The translations under genes were made by a program, and so were the position numbers. From assembly GCA_938041955.1 (NCBI GenBank), contig CALISD010000030.1, forward strand, positions 1 through 60,387: 60,387 bases of DNA, in the 5' to 3' direction. The DNA is from an uncultured Granulosicoccaceae bacterium. Its GTDB lineage: Bacteria; Pseudomonadota; Gammaproteobacteria; Granulosicoccales; Granulosicoccaceae. This document shows, in pieces, positions 46,023-55,590 of this stretch. The notes beneath the pieces are model-generated. The model saw only the letters and a program-made list of their open reading frames with translations. It was not told the origin of the DNA and did not search any database. Within the stretch, counting starts at the first letter, position 1. Each line of letters begins with the position of its first letter.

Positions 46023-47444
46023 CTAGACAGACAGAATAGCCTGATCAAGCGCCGCTATTTTGTCCGGGATATCGAGTGACTCCACATTGCCGAGCCCGAT
46101 CACGATTTCCCGTGACATGCGCACCGATGGCTTGTGCCAGAGCATGCGTTCGAGTGGTACCGCGCCTATGTTGTGCTGTAGCAGTGCCTGTTCAAGTGCA
46201 CTGATCGGGCATGGCGTAAGCAGTGATAACACCATGTTGAGGCTACCTGTGTGATTGGCTGGAGCTCGCAGTGTGCGACTGGTTGACAGACATTCCAGCA
46301 GGACATTCCTGCGTTGTGTATAGACATGGCGAGCACGCTGTAGATGGCGCGTGACAGATCCGTTATCGAGCAATTCAGCAACCGCGGCTTGCGCAATCGT
46401 GTTGTGGCCACCACCGAAAGATCGCAAACACGCATGTGCGCTATTGGCATGGCTCTCGGGAACGACTAACCAGGCTACGCGTACAGCCGGAAACATGAGT
46501 TTTGAGAATGTACCCGCATGCAACACCTTTGCGTGCGTGTCGTTTGCTGCCAGTGCCGGGCCCGGTTGTGAGTCGTCTCTGAATTCACTGTCGTAATCGT
46601 CTTCAAATAACACGGTGCCGTGTTCGCGTGAAAGGGTCAGTAGTTGTGCGCGTCGGTGTGCACTGAGCGACATCCCGCGCGGGTATTGAAAGCACGGTGT
46701 CGAATACACCAGTGCAGGTGGATGATCGGTATCGACTGGCACCAGACCTTGCTGGTCGATTTCACAAGGTAGCGGCGTCAGACCAAGGTGACGAAAGGCG
46801 TCGATTGCACCGGAATAACCCGGCGATTCCACCCACGCTGTATCTCCCTGATTGGTGAACAATGCCGCACCGAGTAACAGGCTTTGGCGGGTAGAGGAGG
46901 TGATGATAATTTGTTGTGGTTGCACTCGAAGTGAACGGTAAGTTGCCAGGTACCTCGACAGAGCTGACTGCAATTGTGGTAGAGAGCTGTGCTGGTACCC
47001 CAGTTGTTCAGCGGGCAATCGTGACGCTGTTTGCAAGGCGCGCTTCCACGCCGCTTGAGGGAACAATGAGGTGTCAGGCTGGCCCGGTGAAAAACTATCT
47101 GGACGTTGCCTGGCATGGCTGAACGACGCTGATCGTGTGGCCAGTGGCCACGGGGTTTGACTGCGAGTGGCATCATCAGTCTGCCTAATATAACTTACGC
47201 GCGTGCCACGGCGGCCATCACTGGAGAGTAAGCCCTCATCACACAGTTGGTTATAAACATTAATGACCGTATTGCGACCGATCTTAAGCTTTGCTGCCAG
47301 TAAGCGGCTGGACGGCAGTGTCATGTCGTTTGGCAGTTCGCCTGTCACGATTGCTTCATAGAGGGACAAATACAGCTGCCGCACTTTAGGCAGGCTTGAA
47401 TCGGTTGATGGTGACAAAGACTGTAATAGCTCGATGCTCAGCAT
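46023..47444 (-). CDS. MocR-type regulator (GntR HTH + aminotransferase fold)
   Basis: 473 residues from ATG at 47444. Residues about 17-75 form a GntR-family winged helix ('LPSSRLLAAKLKIGRNTVINVYNQL'). Residues about 110-473 are an aminotransferase-fold effector domain with 'EDDYDSEFR' and a PLP lysine, K315, in 'GTFSKLMF'. MocR proteins bind two copies of a short DNA site and respond to PLP-linked ligands. It is divergent from the molybdoenzyme at 47620, 175 bases away, and the intervening DNA has three copies of an AGAACCA-type word. Control of that gene is likely but inferred; a vitamin-B6 (PdxR) role cannot be excluded. Confidence 0.9.
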   Translation of the reverse strand: MLSIELLQSLSPSTDSSLPKVRQLYLSLYEAIVTGELPNDMTLPSSRLLAAKLKIGRNTVINVYNQLCDEGLLSSDGRRGTRVSYIRQTDDATRSQTPWPLATRSASFSHARQRPDSFSPGQPDTSLFPQAAWKRALQTASRLPAEQLGYQHSSLPQLQSALSRYLATYRSLRVQPQQIIITSSTRQSLLLGAALFTNQGDTAWVESPGYSGAIDAFRHLGLTPLPCEIDQQGLVPVDTDHPPALVYSTPCFQYPRGMSLSAHRRAQLLTLSREHGTVLFEDDYDSEFRDDSQPGPALAANDTHAKVLHAGTFSKLMFPAVRVAWLVVPESHANSAHACLRSFGGGHNTIAQAAVAELLDNGSVTRHLQRARHVYTQRRNVLLECLSTSRTLRAPANHTGSLNMVLSLLTPCPISALEQALLQHNIGAVPLERMLWHKPSVRMSREIVIGLGNVESLDIPDKIAALDQAILSV

Positions 47445-47463
47445 CGTAGTATCGCTATAATTA

Positions 47464-47507
47464 TGGTTCTATTCATTCGCGGGTAATGTGCCTATTAGTT
47501 AGAACCA
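47464..47507. promoter_or_regulatory. Inverted TGGTTCTA/TAGAACCA pair, candidate MocR operator
   Basis: TGGTTCTA (47464-47471) and TAGAACCA (47500-47507) are exact inverted repeats of eight bases, 36 bases apart start to start, in the 175-base gap between the MocR gene and the divergent molybdoenzyme. GabR/MocR regulators use two spaced short repeats, so this suits the family, though they are usually direct rather than inverted. Confidence 0.55.
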
Positions 47508-47585
47508 AAATACCAGATACTGTTGGCTAAGATACGAAGTTTCTTCATTTTAAGTTTGGCACGCTCGCTATTGAGCCAGTGCCCC

Positions 47586-47593
47586 AGAACCAT
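47586..47593. promoter_or_regulatory. Third AGAACCAT half-site
   Basis: AGAACCAT (47586-47593) repeats the word at 47501-47507 in the same orientation, 85 bases away, and lies just before the molybdoenzyme start at 47620. It is the reverse complement of ATGGTTCT at 47463-47470. It could be part of a looped operator. Confidence 0.45.
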
Positions 47594-47619
47594 ACGCGCC
47601 TATTGCGAGTGATGCCCTG

Positions 47620-49683
47620 ATGCAAAACAACAGTTCCGAAACGCTTAGCCGCCCCAGTGTCTGTCCACTGGATTGTCCTGATTGCTGCAGCCTCAATGTT
47701 TCAGTGAGTGATAATCAGGTGGTTGCGGTTCACGGTTCGTCGGCCAACGCCTATACAGACAGTGTTATCTGTAACAAGGTAGCGCGCTACTACCCTGAGT
47801 TTGTTCATGGAGTGAACCGGCTGACGAAACCGCTACAACGTACCGGAAAACGTGGTGACGGGCAGTTTCAGGAGATATCGTGGGATAAGGCACTCGACCT
47901 GGTTTATGAAGGGTTTAGCAAGGCCATTAATCAATACGGCTCGCAGTCTGTTATGCCTTTTAACTATGCGGGCCCGCATGGTGAGCTGGCCGGAGGCTCG
48001 ATGGATTCTCGCTTTTTTCACAAATTAGGCGCAACCCGTTTGAATCGCGGGCCGTTGTGTGGTGCTGTACGGGGTCGTGCTTATACCAGTCTATACGGTG
48101 CCGCTCCCGGTATGCCGCCGGAACAGGCGGTGCACGCAGATCTGATTGTCGTGTGGGGCAACAACGTCACGGTATCCAATCTGCATTTGATCCGCGTGAT
48201 CAAACAGGCGCGGAAGTCCGGTGCACGGTTAATTGTAATTGATCCAAAGCGCACCAAGGTGGCAGAGCAAAGTGATTTGTTTCTGCCAATACACCCGGGG
48301 ACTGACGTGGTATTTGCTATGGCGGTTGCTGCAGAGCTTGAACGCCGTGGTGCTGTTGATACAGAGTTTGTCGAGCAATGGGCCCATGGTTATGAGCAAT
48401 ACATGGTGCAGGCCAATCAATATTCGCCAGCCGACGTAGAAAATATTTGCGGTTTAAGCAGTACGCAGTTCAATGAGTTTGTTGAACTTTATATATCAGC
48501 TAAAACAGTAGCGGTATCGGTTGGCAATGGCATCGAGCGTGGCAAAAGTGGTGGCTCGGGATTGCGTGCAGCCATGGCATTGCAAGTACTGACTGGCAAC
48601 CATGGCAGGTTAGGGGCCGGAGTGCTTGCCAAAGCGGGATTGATAAATCCCAAAACCACCGATAAATTGCAACGCCCGGATCTGATGGATGAAGAAACCC
48701 GTGTATTTAATCTTGTTGATGTCAGTGAAAAGCTGCTCAATCGCAACATGAAAATTCCCGTTAAGGCCATCATGATCTACAACCACAACCCGGTCTGTAC
48801 GCACCCGGATCAAACACGAATGATTGAGGCGTTGAGTCAACAGGATTTGTTTATAGCAGGCTGTGATATTGTGATGACAGACTCTATGCAATATGCCGAT
48901 GTAATCCTGCCGGCCGCCAGTCACTTTGAGTACGCTGATATTTATGGCTCCTATGGGCAAAACTACCTGCAGCGTGCGGAGCCTGCAATACCATGCGTAG
49001 GGGACAGTCTGCCAAATACAGAAATCTTCCGTCGTCTGGCTACACGTTTTGGTTTTGACGATCCTGCGTTCAGTGATACCGATGAGCAATTGATAGATGC
49101 GGCGATAGATACTAACGATCCTCGGCTCAATGGTGTGAAACCCAGTGAAATCTCTCTGACACAAGCCATAGAGCTGAAGCCGCTCGATGGCGGGGAGACT
49201 ATTCTGTGCGATAACGTTTTACCAGAAACACCGTCGGGTAAAATCGAGCTGTACTCTGAAGAACTGGAGCAGCAGTTCGGATTTGGAGTTCCTCGCTTTG
49301 AGCCAGTGACGCAGGACCGGAAGTTTGTATTGATCTCACCTTCATCATCAAAGCGCACCAACGCCACATTTGGTGGTTGTGCCGATTCTTCCGGAGCAGA
49401 GGTTCTGGAAATGAACCCGGCAGATGCCGCAGAACTGCAACTGCACAGCGGTAGCGAAGTATTGGTAAGTAATGATCTTGGCAGGGTATGCTTGCAGTTA
49501 GTCATCACCGACTCGGTGCAACCGGGGGTTTTGTATAGTCCTAAGGGTACCTGGCTTGAAACAAGTGACACTGGTCGCACGGTAAACGCACTGATTAATG
49601 CAGATATTCGTACTGATATTGAGCAGGGCGCATGCTACAACGAAACTTTCGTTGATGTTAGTTTGCGAAGAACAGTGTTGTAA
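47620..49683 (+). CDS. Cytoplasmic molybdopterin oxidoreductase (DMSO reductase/Fdh superfamily)
   Basis: 687 residues from ATG. The N-terminal 4Fe-4S ligand set is C15-x3-C19-x2-C22 (or C23) with C51 later ('VICNKVA'). 'FNYAGPHGELAGG', 'NRGPLCGAVRG' (C147 is a candidate metal ligand position) and 'VVWGNNVTVSN' follow the large-subunit plan, and the C-terminal half has the MGD-binding 'DVILPAASHFEYAD' and 'NATFGG' region. No Tat signal is present, so it should be cytoplasmic. The single-gene setting, without iron-sulfur or membrane subunits, suggests a stand-alone reductase or dehydrogenase of unassigned substrate. It is divergent from the MocR gene and likely controlled by it. Confidence 0.92.
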   Translation: MQNNSSETLSRPSVCPLDCPDCCSLNVSVSDNQVVAVHGSSANAYTDSVICNKVARYYPEFVHGVNRLTKPLQRTGKRGDGQFQEISWDKALDLVYEGFSKAINQYGSQSVMPFNYAGPHGELAGGSMDSRFFHKLGATRLNRGPLCGAVRGRAYTSLYGAAPGMPPEQAVHADLIVVWGNNVTVSNLHLIRVIKQARKSGARLIVIDPKRTKVAEQSDLFLPIHPGTDVVFAMAVAAELERRGAVDTEFVEQWAHGYEQYMVQANQYSPADVENICGLSSTQFNEFVELYISAKTVAVSVGNGIERGKSGGSGLRAAMALQVLTGNHGRLGAGVLAKAGLINPKTTDKLQRPDLMDEETRVFNLVDVSEKLLNRNMKIPVKAIMIYNHNPVCTHPDQTRMIEALSQQDLFIAGCDIVMTDSMQYADVILPAASHFEYADIYGSYGQNYLQRAEPAIPCVGDSLPNTEIFRRLATRFGFDDPAFSDTDEQLIDAAIDTNDPRLNGVKPSEISLTQAIELKPLDGGETILCDNVLPETPSGKIELYSEELEQQFGFGVPRFEPVTQDRKFVLISPSSSKRTNATFGGCADSSGAEVLEMNPADAAELQLHSGSEVLVSNDLGRVCLQLVITDSVQPGVLYSPKGTWLETSDTGRTVNALINADIRTDIEQGACYNETFVDVSLRRTVL

Positions 49684-49924
49684 TTGCCGTAACTATTCAG
49701 CGCATACCTGTCGTATCCATCGGCGTTGTCGTGTCTCACTCAAACTCAAGTGTATGTTTCGCGTGAACTCCTAGCCCAAGAACATGGCAGGCCCGGTCAG
49801 AAAGGCTACAGAAGGACTGTAAAAGTAGCGACAGAATGGAATTTATTTCAATTGCAACTGAATAGTGACTAATCGCCTGGGATGTATCAAAGGTTAAGGC
49901 GGATGAAAATGAGATTACGTATTG

Positions 49925-50413
49925 ATGAACGTTGACAGGTTTATTCCCCTGCATGGCAGATGCGCGTGCGGTGGAGTCAGTTACGAAGTTAAGGCGCCGG
50001 CAGAAGAGTTATATCATTGTCATTGTTTAACCTGCCGACGGCTACATGGTTCATTATTTGCCACTTACGCTTATATGCGACGCAGTGACATTGTAATAAC
50101 AAGTGGTGCAGCTAATTTATCAACCTATCGCAGCACTCTGGCAGACTGGCACTTTTGCCATACATGTGGTTGTCATCTATTTGCAGAGCATGACCATAAT
50201 ACGGGAGTTATGTGGTACATGCCGGCAACACTTGATCGGCATGCTCTTCCACAGCATCCTCGTGACAGTGAAAAGCACATATTTGTTGCATCTAAATCCC
50301 CGATAGAAAAAATAGGTGATGAGCTACCACAATATAATGAATATGCGCCCGCTGAAGTAAGTGTGACTGCAAGAAAAAATAGCGGAAGGGTTGGCCCGCT
50401 TGTTCTTGAATAA
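49925..50413 (+). CDS. GFA-family (CENP-V type) zinc protein
   Basis: 162 residues from ATG at 49925 (a TTG codon one codon earlier is in frame and less likely). Zinc-ligand cysteines: C13, C15 ('GRCACGGV'), C32, C34, C37 ('CHCLTC'), C78, C81 and C83 ('FCHTCGCHLF'). This is the glutathione-dependent formaldehyde-activating enzyme family, in which structural and active-site zincs are bound by these sets. Most members are of unknown substrate. It lies about 240 bases after the molybdoenzyme in the same direction; an aldehyde-processing link is possible but not shown. Confidence 0.9.
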   Translation: MNVDRFIPLHGRCACGGVSYEVKAPAEELYHCHCLTCRRLHGSLFATYAYMRRSDIVITSGAANLSTYRSTLADWHFCHTCGCHLFAEHDHNTGVMWYMPATLDRHALPQHPRDSEKHIFVASKSPIEKIGDELPQYNEYAPAEVSVTARKNSGRVGPLVLE

Positions 50414-50648
50414 AAATTTCAGTACCACAGCTGGCAGAGTAGGTCGAGCCAGAAAATGTAATAGTATTGCAGGTTGGTAGCTATCGCTGCGTACTTGATA
50501 ATTCAAATTTCCGGTTCACACTAAGGTTATTCAAAAGGACTGATAATATTTTTCGTCCAGCTGTAAATCCATACTTTTGTAGATTCGTGCTGCGCCCTGT
50601 ATTCTTGCACTGCATTATCGGGTTCAATCTGCAAGTGGATGTCTAATC

Positions 50649-51392
50649 ATGAAACGAATTGTTATTGTCACCGGCGCAGGGAAAGGCATCGGCCGTGCGA
50701 CAGCAGAGGCTTTTTTGGAGCAAGGTGATCAGGTCATTGGACTCGATATTGATAGTGATGTTATTGGTGCTGCACCGTTCGATGGGGTAGTCACAGACAT
50801 GGGCGACAAGGACGCTATCGACGCGGCGCTGGCTCAAGTGATTGTAAAGTATGGTCGAATAGACGTGCTGGTCAATAATGCCGGTATTACACGTCGCGCC
50901 GGATTACTGGAATTGACTGAAAGCGACTGGGACAACATTACGCGGGTTAACGCCAAGGGCGCTTTTTTCGCCATGCAGGGTGCGGCCCGGCAAATGATAG
51001 AGCAGGGCAGTGGTCGCATCATTAACATGGCCTCAATTGCGGGCAAAGGCTTCCACAATTCATCTAATGTTATTTATGCCGGCACCAAAGGGGCACTAAT
51101 CGCAATGACGCGCATGGCTGCTCATCATCTTGGACCGCACGGGATTTCGGTGAATGCTGTATGCCCGGGCACTACCGAGACAGACATTGTAAGTGGCCTG
51201 ATCGCGCGCGATGCACAAGAGCAGGGCATTTCGATCGATGAATCACGTGCGAATATGTTCTCGATCATTCCAAACAGACAGGCAAATACCCCGGAGGAAG
51301 TAGCGGCATTGGTGGTTTATTTGGCGTCAGCGGCGGCAAGAAATGTTACCGGCCAGGCGATTAATATTGATGGCGGGTTATTGATGGCGTGA
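50649..51392 (+). CDS. SDR-family dehydrogenase/reductase
   Basis: 247 residues. The NAD(P) motif 'TGAGKGIG' is at 8-15, 'NNAG' at 76-79, and the catalytic S129, Y143, K147 ('YAGTKGAL') follow. The D33 at the end of the second strand ('GLDIDSD') favours NAD(H). The C-terminal 'NIDGGLLMA' is typical of sugar or hydroxy-acid SDRs. The frame ends at 51392, followed by 440 bases before the next gene. Substrate is unknown. Confidence 0.92.
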   Translation: MKRIVIVTGAGKGIGRATAEAFLEQGDQVIGLDIDSDVIGAAPFDGVVTDMGDKDAIDAALAQVIVKYGRIDVLVNNAGITRRAGLLELTESDWDNITRVNAKGAFFAMQGAARQMIEQGSGRIINMASIAGKGFHNSSNVIYAGTKGALIAMTRMAAHHLGPHGISVNAVCPGTTETDIVSGLIARDAQEQGISIDESRANMFSIIPNRQANTPEEVAALVVYLASAAARNVTGQAINIDGGLLMA

Positions 51393-51831
51393 AGGTTAAC
51401 AGAGTCTGTCGCTTGACTGGTAGCAGTTACTTTCGCCGCGCCCTGTGTTGGAAGTTTACTTTGCTGTGTTTGATCTGCTTTGTTGGATAATCGTTTGTGA
51501 AGTAGGATGAGGGACACAAGCTCTTTGGTGACGGCAGAATAGCTGCGCAAATATTCCTGTTTATTGCTCCTTTATGCCTGCCGGGAATACTGAATAATGG
51601 TGTAATTCCGGGCTATTTCTAACTACTAGTCTTTCGATTTTCGTTAGCTTATTTTCTATAATTATTACTCATTGATGCTCGCTAAAGGCTCGGTTTGAGA
51701 GGTCGCTAAACGGTGTATCAAACCGCTCGGAGAGGGTAAGTTGCGAATCTTTCTACACTGCAAAAATAGCCGTGTGCTTTTTTTTCCTGTGGAGAGGCTG
51801 TTGTATCGACTTGCCCGTTATATTGCCTTAC
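51393..51831. other. Intergenic region before the diguanylate cyclase
   Basis: No gene called. An inverted repeat CGGTTTGA (51691-51698) and TCAAACCG (51718-51725) lies about 110 bases before the GGDEF start, with TCGCTAAA repeated at 51680 and 51703. These could be a regulatory site. Confidence 0.45.
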
Positions 51832-53808
51832 ATGTTGGTAGATGCTCCGTATTCCTGCACTACACCTGCATCAAACTCTACAGTGTGTTCTGACAAGATC
51901 GATAAACTTCGCAACTGGTTGTTTTTCCGCGGCTACGGATTGGTGGTGGCTTTGTTGTTATGTTTTTCTTGTCTGACTTTCATTGTCTCTGAGGATGAAG
52001 GCAAGAATACCGCGACACTCGAACACCTTCAAAGTATGTCCTACTTTGAAGATCCGGATGGGAGTCTGACTGCCACCTCTGTTGCCTCCAGAAATCATCT
52101 TTTTAGCCGTGCCACCGGAAACTCTCTGAATTTTGGCCTTTCAGATTCTGTTTATTGGGTGTGGCTTAAATTGAAGCGCACAGATGCGGCGCAGGATTCT
52201 TTGTATGTAGAATTAGGTTATCCCCATATTGATCAACTTGATGTATTTCGTCTTGATGCCGGAATTCCGGTAGAGCTATACAAGCTTGGTGACATGATTC
52301 CTTTTGGTACCCGGCCGATCAAGGATCGTGCATTTGTGATACCAGTGCTGTTCGATCAGGAGGCATCCATGGTACAGCTACTGTTACGGGCACGTTCCAA
52401 AGGCTCTATTCAGATGCCAATTGAAGTGAAACACGAAAAAGAGTATCAATTGGCGGATCGCGATGAGCAGATGATACTGGGTATTTACTATGGTGTTTTA
52501 TTCGGCGTTCTTGCCTACAACCTGTTGCTTGCGCTGGGTACCCGTGAACCGGTCTATGGTTATTATTGTGCCTATGCTGTTTTTCTGATTCTATTTTTGT
52601 TTTCTCAAAATGGACTGGCATTCGAGTACTTATGGCCAAACCATACGCTATGGCAGCAGATCTCCATACCGCTTTTCGCAAGTCTTGCTTTGCTATTTTG
52701 TACTCGTTTTACCCAATTGTTCCTTAACATTTGTAGTGAAACAAGACCACGGCTGTGTATAGTATTTAACCTGATGCTGGTGGTATTCGGTGCACTCGCG
52801 TTGGCGAGCCTGGTTGTTGATAGAGCACTGGTAATTACGTTGGTTGCGTTAGCCGTGTCTTTGGCCGGTATGTTTATGATGGGTGCAGCTTTGTATATCT
52901 ATCTTAGGGGCGACGATAACGCTTTTTATTACTTGCTCGCCTGGACCATATTGTTATTTGGCGTCGTGGTATATTCGACAAAAACTCTTGGTATTATTCC
53001 AGAGACCTTTATCACAGAATACTCGGTGCAGATTGGTTCTGCGATCGAAATGGTGTTGCTGTCCTACGCGCTGGCGGATCGCATTAAACGTTTACGTGAT
53101 GAGAATGTTCGGATCTATAACGAGGCTAATTCCACTCTTGAGTCACGTGTGGAGCAACGAACACATGAGCTTCGTCAAACGATGGTGCAATTGGAAAGTG
53201 TCAATAGCCAGTTAGAACTGATGAACCAGCAGGATCCTATGACTGGTCTGTATAATCGACGTTATTTTAATGAAATATTGGAGCCTCTTCGATCTGAGAT
53301 GTTAGCTGTATCTAAACCTGTGTCGTTGCTGATGGTTGATATTGATCACTTCAAGTCTATAAATGACACCAAAGGACATCTCATCGGGGACGAGGTTATT
53401 CAAAAAATAGCCGACCTTATCGCATCCGCTGCGAGTGATGAACTTTGTGTCCCGGTCAGGTTTGGCGGTGAGGAGTTTGTTGTTCTGATGCCCGGATATG
53501 ATCGTGATACGACTATGGTCATTGCAGAAGAGTTACGTTGCGCGATTGGGGCGCTGGAGTTCTCAGTAGGTGCGCGTTACTCTGAACACTCGGGTTTGAC
53601 TGCACCATGTGTGAATAATGATTCGGAAAAATGCTTCGCAGTGACTTCCAGTATAGGAATAACCACTGAAGAGCCATTCATGGCAGCAACGCAATCCGGG
53701 CTTCAGCTACTCGATCAAGCAGATCAGGCACTATATGCTGCTAAGGAGTCGGGTAGAAATCAGTGCGTTTTTTATCAGGCTTCGATTGATAGTTCATTTG
53801 CTGCTTAG
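51832..53808 (+). CDS. 7TMR-DISM/GGDEF diguanylate cyclase
   Basis: Start taken at ATG 51832 (658 residues); the open frame reaches back to GTG 51772, and neither has a clear ribosome-binding site. A signal-anchor ('GLVVALLLCFSCLTFIV') is followed by an extracellular 7TMR-DISMED2-type domain (about 60-205), seven hydrophobic segments, a coiled coil and a GGDEF domain with the intact active site 'RFGGEEF' (about 543-549). It makes c-di-GMP from GTP. No RxxD inhibitory site precedes the motif ('DELCVPV'), so product feedback may be lost. A periplasmic ligand, likely a carbohydrate, is sensed by the outer domain; which one is unknown. Confidence 0.9.
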   Translation: MLVDAPYSCTTPASNSTVCSDKIDKLRNWLFFRGYGLVVALLLCFSCLTFIVSEDEGKNTATLEHLQSMSYFEDPDGSLTATSVASRNHLFSRATGNSLNFGLSDSVYWVWLKLKRTDAAQDSLYVELGYPHIDQLDVFRLDAGIPVELYKLGDMIPFGTRPIKDRAFVIPVLFDQEASMVQLLLRARSKGSIQMPIEVKHEKEYQLADRDEQMILGIYYGVLFGVLAYNLLLALGTREPVYGYYCAYAVFLILFLFSQNGLAFEYLWPNHTLWQQISIPLFASLALLFCTRFTQLFLNICSETRPRLCIVFNLMLVVFGALALASLVVDRALVITLVALAVSLAGMFMMGAALYIYLRGDDNAFYYLLAWTILLFGVVVYSTKTLGIIPETFITEYSVQIGSAIEMVLLSYALADRIKRLRDENVRIYNEANSTLESRVEQRTHELRQTMVQLESVNSQLELMNQQDPMTGLYNRRYFNEILEPLRSEMLAVSKPVSLLMVDIDHFKSINDTKGHLIGDEVIQKIADLIASAASDELCVPVRFGGEEFVVLMPGYDRDTTMVIAEELRCAIGALEFSVGARYSEHSGLTAPCVNNDSEKCFAVTSSIGITTEEPFMAATQSGLQLLDQADQALYAAKESGRNQCVFYQASIDSSFAA

Positions 53809-53954
53809 TATCGCTGGGTCAGTAGTTGGAAGGGGTATCTATTACCAGTGCTTTTCGAGATGATGAACTGACGAGTGTGCAGCGAGAATCTTATGATTGA
53901 TGCTTTTGATTCTGGTACTGGCAGGCTTTGAGTCTTAATGTAAGCCGGGCCCGG

Positions 53955-55262
53955 TCATGCCGTCCATTCGACTTCAAGGTTTTGCACACCACGAAAAACC
54001 AGTGTAGGTAAATACTCCCAGGACTGATCACCGACCAACTGAAGTTGTGGTAATCGGCTGGTGAGTTGTTCCAGAATGATACGCATCTCCATGCGGGCAA
54101 GTGGTGCACCCATGCAAAAGTGTGCTCCGAGACCGAGCCCCAGATGCTTCTTTGCATTCTTTCGTGTAGCGTCGAACTTTGAACCGTTCGGAAATATATC
54201 TTCGTCGTGATTGCCAGAACCCATCATCATCAGAATTCTTGCGTCTTTAGGAATGGTGACGCCGCCCAGCGTCGTTTCACAGGTGGTTATTCTGCGCCAA
54301 CCGAAAATTGACGTGTCGATGCGTAAGATTTCCTCCACAGCATTGGCAATTAGCTCCGGTTGTTCGCACAGTAACTCCCACTGTTCACGATCAGTCAGCA
54401 GGTGGCGAAGGCCGTTTGCAGTGGCCTGGGTGGTGGTCTCATGACCGGCGAATTGCATTAGGAACATCACGTTATACAAGTAGTTGATGCTGAAAAGCGT
54501 GGGATCATCGTGGTGGATCCGGACCATATCACCAAGATAATTATCTCCCGGTGTTTTATAGGCTTTATCCACCAGGTCTTTGGTAAATTGCCAGTGCTCA
54601 CCCATACCGTGCATCATAGCAACCTGCTCTGATTCAGTAGGTGATCCCCAGTTGACTATCGCTCTGTCAGAGCCGAGCTTCTTAACGAATACGGCATCTT
54701 CATCACTTGCGCCGAGAAACAGGAAGATTGCCAGTGCTGGCACCTCATATAGTAATTGGGAAACCAACTCAGCCCGACCATCATTGACGAAGCGATCAAT
54801 GTATCGGTCGACTATTGCTCGTATTCTGTCTTCCATTTGATTCACCCGTTTGGGTGTAAAAGCGGTGCCGAATATTTTCCTATGATGTTTATGCGTGTCT
54901 GAAGCTTCATCAACCAGTGAGGGTTCAATACCAAGGTTCTGCTGATCGCGGACCTTAGCTGCAGCAGGGCAGATGGGGGTCACCGGATGGCGAGCATTCA
55001 CGGGCGAGTAGGTTTCAGGGTTACGGTAGACTGTAGCGATGTCTTCGTATTTGAGTACGACCCAGTAATTGTATTCAGGGCTGAAGAACACGGGCTCCGA
55101 CTTGCGGGCTTTATCAAAAAATTGATAGGGATCTTGAAGGTAGTCGTGTGAGAAGGGCTTAAACGCACAGGCTGTCTCACTACCGGGCAGGGAGTTACCG
55201 GCCGCACTCGTATCAATGGGTTCGGACTGAAACATCCCGTACTGTTTTTTTCCTGTGGACAT
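53955..55262 (-). CDS. Cytochrome P450
   Basis: The start is placed at ATG 55262, with GAGG upstream, giving 435 residues. An ORF extension to 55472 adds 70 residues unlike the family. Motifs: I-helix 'FAGHETTTQA' (about 269-278), ExxR near 310 ('EEILR'), and heme loop 'LGLGAHFCMGAPLARME' with C383 as the axial ligand. The architecture is of a soluble bacterial class-I P450 that would need ferredoxin partners; none is adjacent. It lies next to an SDR gene on the same strand, 328 bases away. Substrate is unknown; steroid or terpene hydroxylation is one of several possibilities. Confidence 0.92.
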   Translation of the reverse strand: MSTGKKQYGMFQSEPIDTSAAGNSLPGSETACAFKPFSHDYLQDPYQFFDKARKSEPVFFSPEYNYWVVLKYEDIATVYRNPETYSPVNARHPVTPICPAAAKVRDQQNLGIEPSLVDEASDTHKHHRKIFGTAFTPKRVNQMEDRIRAIVDRYIDRFVNDGRAELVSQLLYEVPALAIFLFLGASDEDAVFVKKLGSDRAIVNWGSPTESEQVAMMHGMGEHWQFTKDLVDKAYKTPGDNYLGDMVRIHHDDPTLFSINYLYNVMFLMQFAGHETTTQATANGLRHLLTDREQWELLCEQPELIANAVEEILRIDTSIFGWRRITTCETTLGGVTIPKDARILMMMGSGNHDEDIFPNGSKFDATRKNAKKHLGLGLGAHFCMGAPLARMEMRIILEQLTSRLPQLQLVGDQSWEYLPTLVFRGVQNLEVEWTA

Positions 55263-55590
55263 CTTAAAATTTGCCTCGCCTGAATCAGGACGTATCAATG
55301 TATCACAATCGCGGTGAGGTGAATTTCCACACGCCAGCGGATCACACCTGTTGAAGATGTATGGAGAGTTAGCAGCGGGTGGTATGGCGATGGTGCGTTG
55401 GCGTTCTACGATGAGGCTGGAAAGGGTTTGCATCCGCGATTGGCGTGATTGCATGCCTGTGATTGGTCGCATGCAGGCTGACAGTGAGGTGCCCTATGTT
55501 CCCGTGAACAAAGGTTTCACTGTTCACGTCGTTGTGGTCGGCGAAAAGTGTTGACGAACTTATCGTACAGCTACCTGGAGTTTGGTGGCT
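55263..55590. other. Intergenic region between P450 and SDR genes
   Basis: A 67-codon plus-strand frame (55351-55554) has no family match and is not called. A hairpin at 55503-55528 is the only element seen. Confidence 0.45.
55503..55528 (-). terminator. 8-bp hairpin downstream of the SDR gene
   Basis: CGTGAACA (55503-55510) and TGTTCACG (55521-55528) are perfect inverted repeats with a 10-base loop, about 60 bases beyond the SDR stop. No T-run follows. Confidence 0.4.

Noticed and set aside
49736..49954. 72-codon minus-strand frame
   Set aside because: Overlaps the GFA gene start antisense and has no family resemblance.
55263..55472. N-terminal extension of the P450 to 55472
   Set aside because: The 70 extra residues are unlike the family, and ATG at 55262 has GAGG upstream.
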